NCBI GenBank assembly: GCA_029262455.1
Contig: JAJCZJ010000020.1
Location: 186,001-250,000, forward strand
Direction of reading: 5' to 3'
DNA length: 64,000 nt
DNA from: Deltaproteobacteria bacterium
GTDB lineage: Bacteria > Desulfobacterota > Binatia > HRBIN30 > CADEER01
Shown: one piece after another, positions 1 through 7,269 of the stretch
Layout of the letters: every line of letters starts with the position of its first letter
Numbering within the stretch: the stretch's first letter is position 1
Program-made: the position numbers and the translations under genes
The notes under the pieces: generated by a model
What the model saw: the letters and a program-made list of their open reading frames with translations, nothing else
What the model was told of the DNA's origin: nothing
The model's database searches: none

Positions 1-2
1 TG

Positions 3-1406
3 CAACCGACACCGGTCGCCGAGCCGAAGCTGATCGCGCTGAACCGCGATCTGGCAGAGATGCTCGGACTCGACGCGAAAGCGCTCGAAGAGGAACTTGC
101 CAGCGGTCTGTTTTCGGGCAACTCGCTGCCCACGGGTGCAGACCCTATCGCGATGGCCTACTCAGGACATCAATTCGGCGGGTTCTCTCCCGTACTCGGC
201 GACGGCCGTGCCATCTTGCTTGGCGAGGTCGTCGGTAGCGACGGGGTGCGCCGCGACATCCAACTCAAGGGCTCGGGCCCGACACCATTTTCGCGCCGCG
301 GTGACGGCCGGTCGGCCCTCGGTCCGGTCCTGCGCGAATACATCGTATCCGAAGCCATGTACGCCCTGGGGGTTCCGACGACGCGGGCCCTGGCGGCGGT
401 ATCGACCGGCGAAATGGTAGTGCGCGAGCGACCGCAACCTGGCGGCATCTTCACGCGCGTCGCGCGCTCCCACATACGGGTCGGCACATTCCAATACTTT
501 CGCGCCCACGACGACCTCGACAATCTGCACAAGCTCCTCGACTACTCCATCCAGCGTCTCGACCCCGCCGCCGCCGAAGCCGAGAAACCTGCTCTCGCGT
601 TTTTCGAGGGCGTCATCGCGCGCCAGGCGGAGTTGGTTGCCACCTGGATGAGCTTTGGCTTCATCCACGGCGTGATGAACACCGACAACACCAGCATCTC
701 CGGTGAAACCATCGACTACGGCCCGTGTGCGTTTCTCGACTACTTCGATCCAGCCAAGGTGTTCAGCTCGATCGACCACCAAGGTCGCTACGCCTACAAC
801 AACCAACCGGCGATCGCGCAGTGGAATCTGGCTCGGCTTGCCGACACCCTGTTGCCGTTCCTCGGCGCCAAGGAAGCAGAGGCAATCGAAGAAGCCAAGG
901 CCGCTTTGTCGCGCTTTCCCGATCACTTTCAGGCGACGATGGATGCGCGCTTTGCCGCCAAGATTGGCTTGCCGACCAACGACGACGAAGCCGCCGCCCT
1001 GGTCGAGTCGCTTCTAAAGCTCATGCACCGTGACCGTGCCGACTTCACAAGAACGTTCCGCCGATTGGCCGACAAACCCGACGGCAGCGCCGGTCGCCTC
1101 GTTGAAGAGTTCGAGGACTTGGAGTCGATCAATCAATGGCTAGCAGAGTGGCAGGCACACTTGCAGCGCAAAGGAATCGAGTCTGACGACGCGGCGCGAC
1201 GAATGCGAGCAGCCAACCCCGCACGAATCCCGCGCAACCACCGAATCGAAGCGGTCATCGAAGCCGGGATCGACGACGACTTCGCCCCGTTCCACAAGCT
1301 GCATGCGGCATTGAAGGAACCCTACCTCGAACGCGCCGAGTTCGCCGAATACGAAAGTTCCCCAACTCCCGAGGAAGAAGTGCGAGAGACGTTTTGCGGG
1401 ACGTAG
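3..1406 (+). CDS. selO: Protein adenylyltransferase SelO (YdiU/UPF0061 family), 5' end cut by window edge
   Basis: SelO is a pseudokinase-fold enzyme that transfers AMP from ATP to Ser/Thr/Tyr residues of target proteins, linked in bacteria and mitochondria to redox stress. The frame is open from the first bases, and the residues before the ATG at 60 (PTPVAEPKLIALNRDLAE) match the usual SelO N-terminus, so the gene starts outside the window. Counting from that ATG, GHQFG lies at 36-40, the Gly-rich region (LKGSGPTPFSRRGDGRS) near 70-86, HGVMNTDN near 203-210 and the metal-binding DYGPC just after. The C-terminus ends in TFCGT, with Cys where eukaryotic SelO carries selenocysteine. The visible length of about 467 aa is close to the E. 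coli protein (478). It converges with the next gene. Confidence 0.94.
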   Translation, partial: QPTPVAEPKLIALNRDLAEMLGLDAKALEEELASGLFSGNSLPTGADPIAMAYSGHQFGGFSPVLGDGRAILLGEVVGSDGVRRDIQLKGSGPTPFSRRGDGRSALGPVLREYIVSEAMYALGVPTTRALAAVSTGEMVVRERPQPGGIFTRVARSHIRVGTFQYFRAHDDLDNLHKLLDYSIQRLDPAAAEAEKPALAFFEGVIARQAELVATWMSFGFIHGVMNTDNTSISGETIDYGPCAFLDYFDPAKVFSSIDHQGRYAYNNQPAIAQWNLARLADTLLPFLGAKEAEAIEEAKAALSRFPDHFQATMDARFAAKIGLPTNDDEAAALVESLLKLMHRDRADFTRTFRRLADKPDGSAGRLVEEFEDLESINQWLAEWQAHLQRKGIESDDAARRMRAANPARIPRNHRIEAVIEAGIDDDFAPFHKLHAALKEPYLERAEFAEYESSPTPEEEVRETFCGT

Positions 1407-1464
1407 TCGAAATCAGACAATAGGATAGGCGCCACCATGCGCGTGCGGGTCAGGCACGCTGCTG

Positions 1465-2856
1465 CTACCGAGGGAACTTCGCACGAAGATGACGCCGAAA
1501 TCGGTGCATCACGAACAAGTGGAGCTGCGCTTGCGTCACGAGATACACTGGCCACCATAAGCGCGGTGTGAAATCGTGTACCGAACACAGCAGGGTTCCA
1601 TCGCCAAGCACGGAGCGAAACTCGAAGCGCCCACGGTCGCTGCTGGTGGCGCAAAGCCATCCGCCGACGATCGAGTAGACGACGCGATCGTCACTCGAGC
1701 TCTCATCCCGACGGAAGTCGAGTAGAGTCGGACCACTCACGCTACCCAAACGCAGCGTCCAATGACCCTCCGAGTCTTGGCTAGAGCGGATCAAGGGCGA
1801 CAACTTTTCTCCGACCCACCGCATATATTCATCTGCTGCCTCGCCAGGGCCAAGCCGCGTGCCGACCATTCGTTGCACTGAACGAACCACTGGCGGACCG
1901 CTCGGGCGCCGATTGACGAATGCGCGGGGATTGTCGCGCGAAGGCTCGTCGATCGCTCCGCGGAGAGCCTCCACAATGGAGCGCGCCTCGACACCGCTCT
2001 CCTCCTGGAGCCGCCGATCTCGGGCCAGCATCTCATGCGACAGACTCTCGACGAGCGGCGCAGCGAGTGCCTTTGGAGCGCCCGTGACGAGAGTAAGCCA
2101 AAGGCGTGACAACCTCGGCGAGACAAAGGGAACGGTGAAGGTTCTCGGCCGACGACCGAGAAGACCACCGGCAGTAATCATGAGCTTGCGATAGGTGAGA
2201 ACCTCTTCGCAGCCTATGTCATAGACTTTGCCGAATGACTCGGCGCGGCCGAGCACCCACGGAATCAGCCCGAGCACTTCCGATTGGGCAATCGGCTGCG
2301 TCGGAGTGCTGGTCCACGCCGGGCACAACATCAGTGGTAGGCGCCGGGCGAGCCGAATCAAGATCTCGGTCGAAGATCCGCCGGGACCAATGATGAGCCC
2401 CGCCCGCAACACCGTTACCGGAACACCCCGACCAGCCAACACCTTTTCAACCTCGGCACGACTCAGCAAATGTCGCGAGAGATCTTCCAGCCGCTCGTCC
2501 TGCGGTAGGATCCCTCCGAGATAGACGATCTGGCGAACTCCCTCGGCCGCGCATGCTCGCGCGAAGTTGTCGGCTGCTTGAAGATCGAAGTCCTCAAAAC
2601 CCCCTTGAACGAGGTGATCCGACGGCAGCATTGAATGGACGAGATACACGGCCAGGTCTGCTCCGGCCACCGCCTGCCGTGCAGCACGGGCCGACAACAA
2701 GTCACAACGTCGCCATTCGAGGTTATCGGCGCCATCGCGTTCGCTACGCGACAACGCGATCACACGGTGCGACGTCGCCAGTGCGCGCACCAATGGCGAA
2801 CCGACGAAACCGGCGGCGCCTGCAACGACGACCGTAGTCGGCGACGGGTCTGTCAT
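1465..2856 (-). CDS. Atypical extended SDR, NAD(P)-binding epimerase/YbjT type with C-terminal DUF2867-like domain
   Basis: The N-terminal half is a Rossmann fold: a dinucleotide-binding GAAGFVGSP at residues 13-21, then an NmrA/YbjT-like core with YLVHSM and an ARACAAEGVRQIVYLGG strand-helix unit. No YxxxK catalytic pair is obvious, which is typical of atypical SDRs that bind NAD(P) as sensors or act on quinones and ubiquinone-like substrates. The last ~140 residues form a separate domain ending in a Trp/aromatic- and Arg-rich tail (RLWWPVYLVTQAQLHLFVMH), resembling the DUF2867 domain often fused to such SDRs. It is divergent from padR across a 206-bp gap, so the two may share a control region. 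Substrate unknown. Confidence 0.82.
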   Translation of the reverse strand: MTDPSPTTVVVAGAAGFVGSPLVRALATSHRVIALSRSERDGADNLEWRRCDLLSARAARQAVAGADLAVYLVHSMLPSDHLVQGGFEDFDLQAADNFARACAAEGVRQIVYLGGILPQDERLEDLSRHLLSRAEVEKVLAGRGVPVTVLRAGLIIGPGGSSTEILIRLARRLPLMLCPAWTSTPTQPIAQSEVLGLIPWVLGRAESFGKVYDIGCEEVLTYRKLMITAGGLLGRRPRTFTVPFVSPRLSRLWLTLVTGAPKALAAPLVESLSHEMLARDRRLQEESGVEARSIVEALRGAIDEPSRDNPRAFVNRRPSGPPVVRSVQRMVGTRLGPGEAADEYMRWVGEKLSPLIRSSQDSEGHWTLRLGSVSGPTLLDFRRDESSSDDRVVYSIVGGWLCATSSDRGRFEFRSVLGDGTLLCSVHDFTPRLWWPVYLVTQAQLHLFVMHRFRRHLRAKFPR

Positions 2857-3016
2857 AAGAAACGCCTCACTGCGCTAGGAGATCCACGAAGGACTTTCCC
2901 TCAAAACGACCAGTATGGACGCAAAATCGGCCCGGGAAAGCACTCAGGCACACTAATTTGAGAAAATTCGTCTCCCCTCGCCTTCGTCAATCGGCATGCC
3001 CACTGTCTGATTTCTC

Positions 3017-3057
3017 TTGACCAACAGCTCTGGCAGATCTATAGGACCGATATATCT
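3017..3057 (+). promoter_or_regulatory. Putative padR promoter with overlapping imperfect palindrome (candidate PadR operator)
   Basis: TTGACC at 3017-3022 could be a -35 and the CTATAG/TCTATA stretch at 3038-3044 a -10. An imperfect inverted repeat, AGATCTATA (3035-3043), 5 nt, GATATATCT (3049-3057), covers this -10 and ends 5 nt before the padR ATG. PadR proteins usually autoregulate by binding AT-rich palindromes at their own promoter, so this is a reasonable operator candidate. The match is by eye only. Confidence 0.35.
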
Positions 3058-3062
3058 ACTAG

Positions 3063-3704
3063 ATGGATCAACGGTCAAAAACACAATTTGCCGTTCTCGG
3101 ATTTCTCAGTGGCGGGCCCAAGTCGGGGTATGACATCAAGAAGTCTGTCGAGGGCAGTACCAGCAATTTCTGGCAGGAGAGTTTCGGGCAGATCTACCCC
3201 ATCCTCAAGCGCCTGACCGCCGAGGGGCTGGCCGAGCGCATCGAAGCACCGCGGACCGACGGCCGTGAGCGCCACGTCTACGCAGTCACCGCCGAAGGTC
3301 GACAGGCTCTGCGCAGCTGGATCGAAGAACCGACGAGCGCCGGGCCAATGCGCAACGAGCTTCTGCTCAAGACATTCTTTGGTCGGCGCGCCGGCCCGGC
3401 GGTGATCCGGCGCCAGATCGAGGAATACATCATCCGCCAACAGAGCGAGCTCGCGCACCTCATGGAGATTCGCGACGGGCTCGCAAGCTGCTCGAGCGAG
3501 CCGGACTATCCCTACTGGATCATGACCATCGAGTACGGAGAACTAGGACGTCAGGCGGGGATCGAGTGGGCAACACGAACCCTTGGGAAACTGAAGCGCT
3601 TGGAGGCAGTTCCGTCGGCCGCTGGGCCAACAAGAACGCGCAAAGTGGCGAAAAGCAAGAAGCAACAGCAAGCCACCGCGCGACAACAGGGAGGACGAGC
3701 ATGA
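3063..3704 (+). CDS. PadR family transcriptional regulator
   Basis: This is a 213-aa DNA-binding regulator. The N-terminal ~85 residues are the PadR winged helix-turn-helix (AVLGFLSGGPKSGYDIKKSV at the start, then the recognition region QIYPILKRLTAEGLAERIE and the wing around GRERHVYAVTAEGRQALRSW). Residues ~95-190 form the C-terminal helical dimerisation domain (PadR_C/Vir_C), and the tail from ~195 is a basic Lys/Arg/Gln-rich extension. PadR proteins are typically repressors released by phenolic acids or drugs. The stop overlaps the start of the carotenoid oxygenase by 4 nt (ATGA), so the two are translationally coupled and the oxygenase is its likely target. An inverted repeat just upstream may be its autoregulatory operator. 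Confidence 0.92.
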   Translation: MDQRSKTQFAVLGFLSGGPKSGYDIKKSVEGSTSNFWQESFGQIYPILKRLTAEGLAERIEAPRTDGRERHVYAVTAEGRQALRSWIEEPTSAGPMRNELLLKTFFGRRAGPAVIRRQIEEYIIRQQSELAHLMEIRDGLASCSSEPDYPYWIMTIEYGELGRQAGIEWATRTLGKLKRLEAVPSAAGPTRTRKVAKSKKQQQATARQQGGRA

Positions 3705-5164
3705 GATCGACACAACAGAGCCGTCTGAGCCGACGCGCGTTCCTGCGTGCATCGGCTTTCGCCGGTGCCGGGCTGGCAATGCCGACCGGCTGGATCGCCG
3801 GGTGTGGCAGCGACGATAGCGGGGAGATCGCAATCCCTCTGGAGGTCGATCCGAACACTCCTTGGTTTTTACAAAACAACTATCAACCAGTGCACGACGA
3901 AGTGACCGAGACCGATCTCGTCGTACGGGGGAACATCCCACGTTCGCTCGACGGGTTGTACGTACGCAACGGATCCAATCCCCAGAATTCCGACAATACG
4001 CATTGGTTCTTGGGCGACGGCATGTTGCACGGCGTCCGAATTCGCGACGGACAGGCGCTCTGGTATCGCAATCGTTATGCCCGCACTCCGCTGTTCAACG
4101 ACGGCCTCAACTCGATGGACGGAGGGGCGCCGATCCGGGGGAACAATCAGAGCAACGTCAGTGCAATCTACCACGCGGGCCGGCTACTCACATCGGGCGA
4201 AGTCGGCTTCCCGTACGAGTACGACCCGGAAGACCTTTCAACGGTCGGAGTCCACGACTTCGGAGGCAACCTAAACACAGCCTTCACCGCCCACCCAAAG
4301 ATCGATCCAGCGACTGGGTTTATGCACTTCTTCGGCTACGGCTTCGGTCCACCCTTCCTCACCTACCACGTCGCAGACGCATCGGGGGAGTTGATTTTAT
4401 CACAAGAAGTTCCCGCGCGCGGTGCTACGATGATGCACTCGTTCGCCATCACCGAAACCGACGTGATTTTTTGGGAGCTTCCCGTGCTATTCAAAGGCGA
4501 GCTGTTCGCTTCTACCGGTTGGCCGTTTGGTTGGGACGACGATTTCGGAGCACGCATCGGCATCATGCCTCTGGGTGGCCCAACCTCCGAAATACGCTGG
4601 GTCGAGATCGAGCCGTGCTACGTGTTCCACGAGCTCAATGCGTTTCGCGAGGGCGACGATGTCGTCATCGACGTGTGTCGCTTCGATCGAATGATGGACG
4701 GGGAGGAGCTCGGCGACATTGACTCACTTCTCACGCGATGGCGCGTAAACACCGGCGGAGATGCCCTGAGCTTCTCCGACCAGCGACTGGAAGATCAAAT
4801 CATGGACTTCCCGTTTCACGATCGTCGGTTTACAGGTCGCGCGAACCGCTACGGGTGGTTCACCTGGGTGCGCCGCCACCCCGACACCCTAGACTTCGCC
4901 GGCATCGCGATGCGCGATCACCAAGCACAGACCCTCGAGAGGTATGACCCAGGACCAAACAGTCACTGCGGCGAAGCGTTCTTTGTTCCGGAAGGTTCGG
5001 ACGAGGGCGACGGTTGGCTGCTGACGTTCCGGTACAATCGCGCCCGCAACACCAGCGACTTGATCATTCTCGACGCTATGAACGTCGCTCGGGGGCCGGT
5101 CGCAGAAATCAGGATGCCCCGCCGTGTACCCTTCGGTTTTCACGGACTGTGGGTGGCAGCATAG
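3701..5164 (+). CDS. Carotenoid oxygenase (RPE65/CCD family), Tat-exported, probable lipoprotein
   Basis: This is a non-haem Fe(II) dioxygenase of the seven-bladed propeller family that cleaves C=C bonds in carotenoids, apocarotenoids or stilbenes. I chose the ATG at 3701, which overlaps the padR stop, because it puts a Tat signal at the N-terminus: SRRAFLR at residues ~10-16, a hydrophobic stretch, then a lipobox-like IAGC. The four iron-binding His are visible: H198 (TAHPKID), H246 (MMHSFAI), H310 (FHELNAF) and H481 (GFHGLWV) of 487 residues. The position where lignostilbene dioxygenases carry a phenol-binding Lys reads LTSGE here, so an apocarotenoid substrate looks more likely than a stilbene. 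Export of a CCD by Tat is unusual. A strong hairpin follows the stop. Confidence 0.93.
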   Translation: MRSTQQSRLSRRAFLRASAFAGAGLAMPTGWIAGCGSDDSGEIAIPLEVDPNTPWFLQNNYQPVHDEVTETDLVVRGNIPRSLDGLYVRNGSNPQNSDNTHWFLGDGMLHGVRIRDGQALWYRNRYARTPLFNDGLNSMDGGAPIRGNNQSNVSAIYHAGRLLTSGEVGFPYEYDPEDLSTVGVHDFGGNLNTAFTAHPKIDPATGFMHFFGYGFGPPFLTYHVADASGELILSQEVPARGATMMHSFAITETDVIFWELPVLFKGELFASTGWPFGWDDDFGARIGIMPLGGPTSEIRWVEIEPCYVFHELNAFREGDDVVIDVCRFDRMMDGEELGDIDSLLTRWRVNTGGDALSFSDQRLEDQIMDFPFHDRRFTGRANRYGWFTWVRRHPDTLDFAGIAMRDHQAQTLERYDPGPNSHCGEAFFVPEGSDEGDGWLLTFRYNRARNTSDLIILDAMNVARGPVAEIRMPRRVPFGFHGLWVAA

Positions 5165-5168
5165 CCTG

Positions 5169-5209
5169 CACCGCCGCGACGGTTCGTCCCACGAAGTGCC
5201 GCGGCGGTG
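5169..5209 (+). terminator. Hairpin after the carotenoid oxygenase gene
   Basis: The hairpin begins 4 nt after the stop. CACCGCCGCG at 5169-5178 pairs perfectly with CGCGGCGGTG at 5200-5209, and inside it TTCGT/ACGAA (5183-5187/5191-5195) adds a second stem. There is no T-run after it, so it is either an atypical terminator or an mRNA 3'-end stabiliser. Confidence 0.55.
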
Positions 5210-5375
5210 ATTCGGCAGGAGCAGAGCATCGTCAAGCGCTGGAGCGCCGCCGATCTGGCCAGCACGACTTTCTCTTGGAGGGCTGTTGTCCAGCTGGTAC
5301 GGTTCGCGGAAGTCCGCTACTCCTGCCCGAGGTCGCGCCATGACATGTTTCCCACGAGGTCGGTCCCCAGCCCGC

Positions 5376-7205
5376 ATGCGCCATCTCAGCGTTCAAAGCC
5401 TCCTGGTCGCGCTGGCTTTGATCGTACCTCTCCCCCCCACGCTGGCCGGCGCAGCAACACCGCTGCAGTGCGAGCTCGAGGCCGCCAAAAGCTTGGCCAC
5501 TTGCGTTAAACGCGTCGTCTCGCAACACCGAAAGTGCTTCAATTCAATCTCACGAGCTTGCAGCGACGATGACGTAAGGATCGTTCGGCAGCTCGACAAG
5601 GTCTCGAACCGTCTCGCAGCTAAATGCGGATCAGACGCGAACGTTCAGCTTGCCGGCTTCACATCACTGACCCTGACCAGCCTCGATCAGAGAATCCGGG
5701 CCTCCTGTCTCGCCGAAGCGGATGCACTACTCGCGCGTTCCTTCGGCGGCCCGCACGCACCAACCTGGAGAACCGCGCCGCCGGAAAACAAGAAATGCAT
5801 GGACAGGGCCTTCGAACACGGCGCTAGACTAATGTGGGCGGCGAGTCGCACCAGAACCCGATGTATCGAGCGACAGCGAAAAACAGGCGCCTGTCGCTTG
5901 GATCGATCCCTCGCCCACCTATCGCGGCTCACATCGCGAACCAAAGATAGGATCGACGATGCTTGCGACCCCCTTTCGCTGCGCGACCTGATCGCAGTCG
6001 ATCCGACGAGCTTCGTCGATCGCGTCGACGCACAAGCCGAATGCATGACCGCCATCGCGCATCCTGATGTGGATCCACTGTCGCTCAACTGTGGCCCCCG
6101 CGACGCGATCACCGCACCTACCCGAGGCGAGTACTTGCGCATCGTTCTCGACGAAGCGGAATGGGGAACCCGCTGCGGCACAGGCAATCCGTATGCGTTT
6201 TGGATTCGATTAGCGCCGCCGGGCTTTCCGGTCGAAAATGTCGTCCTGCAAATGCAGGGCGGCGGGGCCTGCATCTTCGAGGACCAATGCAACAGCGTCA
6301 GTGCTGGGCTATTCAGCGCCACCGACAACAATCCCTCCTCCGGCGGCATCATGTCGAACAGTCCCACCGTGAGCCCGTTCGCCAACTGGACCAAAGTCTA
6401 TATGCCCTACTGCACACAAGACCTATTCATCGGCGGCGGCGGTACTAGCTCGTGGCCAAGCATTGACGTCGATCGCTGGGGCTCGATCAACCTGCGCGTC
6501 GCGCTGCGCTACCTGCGCGACGTCCTGTGGCGCGAGCTCGACAACGACAGCGACGGCTACATGCCGCACCGCATCAGGATGTTGTTTGGCGGCACTTCCG
6601 CCGGCGGCTTTGGCGCCCTCTACAATTACCACTACGTCCTGGACGACCTGCAGTGGGTACACTCCACCGCATGGGCCGACTCATCGTTGGCGCTCAGCAA
6701 CGGAGAGTTGATCGGCCTCGGGAGCCTGGGGCTGTTCATGTTCAGCGACAACACCAACGGCTGGAGGTCCCACAGCTACATGCCTCCCTACTGCAACCGG
6801 ATCAACTGCGGCATCGGCCCGGTGATCTATGCAACGTCGGCTCCGCGCCTCCTGCGTGAACCGGAACAACAGTTCCTCGTCGTGTCGAACCAAGTCGACA
6901 ACGTCCAGGTGAACACCAGCTTCTTCGACAGCACCGGGGAATGGATCAACGCCCTTCGGCAATCGTACTGCGACACCGCTGACACCAACGGCTTGCGCTA
7001 CTTCCTACCGGCAGCGACAGGCAGCAACCACACCATCGTCACCGACAACAGCGTATTCGCCGGAGCGCCAGTCGACGGCATCGAGATGCGAGATTGGCTC
7101 AACCTCGCCGTCTCCGACCCCGCCAACCTCACGGATGCAGTCGAGGAAGGCACCCTAGCGACGGCGATTTCAGGGGTCGCGCCCTTCCCTTGCGCCGTCG
7201 ACTGA
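5376..7205 (+). CDS. Secreted pectinacetylesterase/NOTUM-family hydrolase with two N-terminal four-Cys helical modules
   Basis: The C-terminal ~340 residues are a PAE/NOTUM-type alpha/beta hydrolase. MQGGGACIF is the oxyanion-hole region, the nucleophile is S408 in GGTSAGGFG, and the likely catalytic His is H552 in GSNHTIV. This family deacetylates pectin or, in NOTUM, removes lipid from proteins; the bacterial substrate is unknown. The start at 5376 (609 aa) is preferred over upstream ATGs at 5286 and 5340 because it begins a clean signal peptide (MRHLSVQSLLVALALIVPL, cleavage near AGA-A). Between signal and hydrolase, residues 32-84 and 141-197 carry two C-x21-C-x7/9-C-x21/23-C modules, rich in basic residues and predicted helical, each followed by a further Cys (C111, C223). 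They may be a binding or cell-surface module. Confidence 0.85.
   Translation: MRHLSVQSLLVALALIVPLPPTLAGAATPLQCELEAAKSLATCVKRVVSQHRKCFNSISRACSDDDVRIVRQLDKVSNRLAAKCGSDANVQLAGFTSLTLTSLDQRIRASCLAEADALLARSFGGPHAPTWRTAPPENKKCMDRAFEHGARLMWAASRTRTRCIERQRKTGACRLDRSLAHLSRLTSRTKDRIDDACDPLSLRDLIAVDPTSFVDRVDAQAECMTAIAHPDVDPLSLNCGPRDAITAPTRGEYLRIVLDEAEWGTRCGTGNPYAFWIRLAPPGFPVENVVLQMQGGGACIFEDQCNSVSAGLFSATDNNPSSGGIMSNSPTVSPFANWTKVYMPYCTQDLFIGGGGTSSWPSIDVDRWGSINLRVALRYLRDVLWRELDNDSDGYMPHRIRMLFGGTSAGGFGALYNYHYVLDDLQWVHSTAWADSSLALSNGELIGLGSLGLFMFSDNTNGWRSHSYMPPYCNRINCGIGPVIYATSAPRLLREPEQQFLVVSNQVDNVQVNTSFFDSTGEWINALRQSYCDTADTNGLRYFLPAATGSNHTIVTDNSVFAGAPVDGIEMRDWLNLAVSDPANLTDAVEEGTLATAISGVAPFPCAVD
5469..5627 (+). 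other. Four-cysteine helical module, copy 1 (inside the secreted esterase)
   Basis: Cys32, Cys54, Cys62 and Cys84 of the esterase give spacing C-x21-C-x7-C-x21-C. Cys54 lies in HRKCF and the last helix ends DKVSNRLAAKC. A fifth Cys follows at 111 in ASCLAEAD. Copies 2 and 3 are at 5796-5966 and 26130-26300. Confidence 0.6.
5796..5966 (+). other. Four-cysteine helical module, copy 2 (inside the secreted esterase)
   Basis: Cys141, Cys163, Cys173 and Cys197 give C-x21-C-x9-C-x23-C, identical in spacing to the copy at 26130-26300. Shared positions include R/K-C-I at the second Cys and a K/R-D-R/K-I-D pattern three to six residues before the last Cys (KDRIDDAC). A fifth Cys follows at 223. Confidence 0.6.
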
Positions 7206-7212
7206 TCGCAAC

Positions 7213-7236
7213 CTCGCCAGAGCACAACCTGGCGGG
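7213..7236. terminator. Small hairpin between convergent genes
   Basis: CGCCAG (7215-7220) pairs with CTGGCG (7229-7234) around an 8-nt loop, extended by a G-U pair and one C-G pair. It sits 8 nt after the esterase stop and 33 nt from the RTX gene stop, so it could end transcription from both sides. No T-run is present. Confidence 0.35.
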
Positions 7237-7269
7237 CGCGTCTCCGCGCTAGGAGGCTACCAATGGCGG

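Noticed and set aside
3566-3700. A longer in-frame start for the carotenoid oxygenase at 3566.
   Set aside because: It would overlap 139 nt of padR and put 45 residues of non-conserved sequence ahead of the Tat signal; the ATG at 3701 gives a clean RR motif at the N-terminus.
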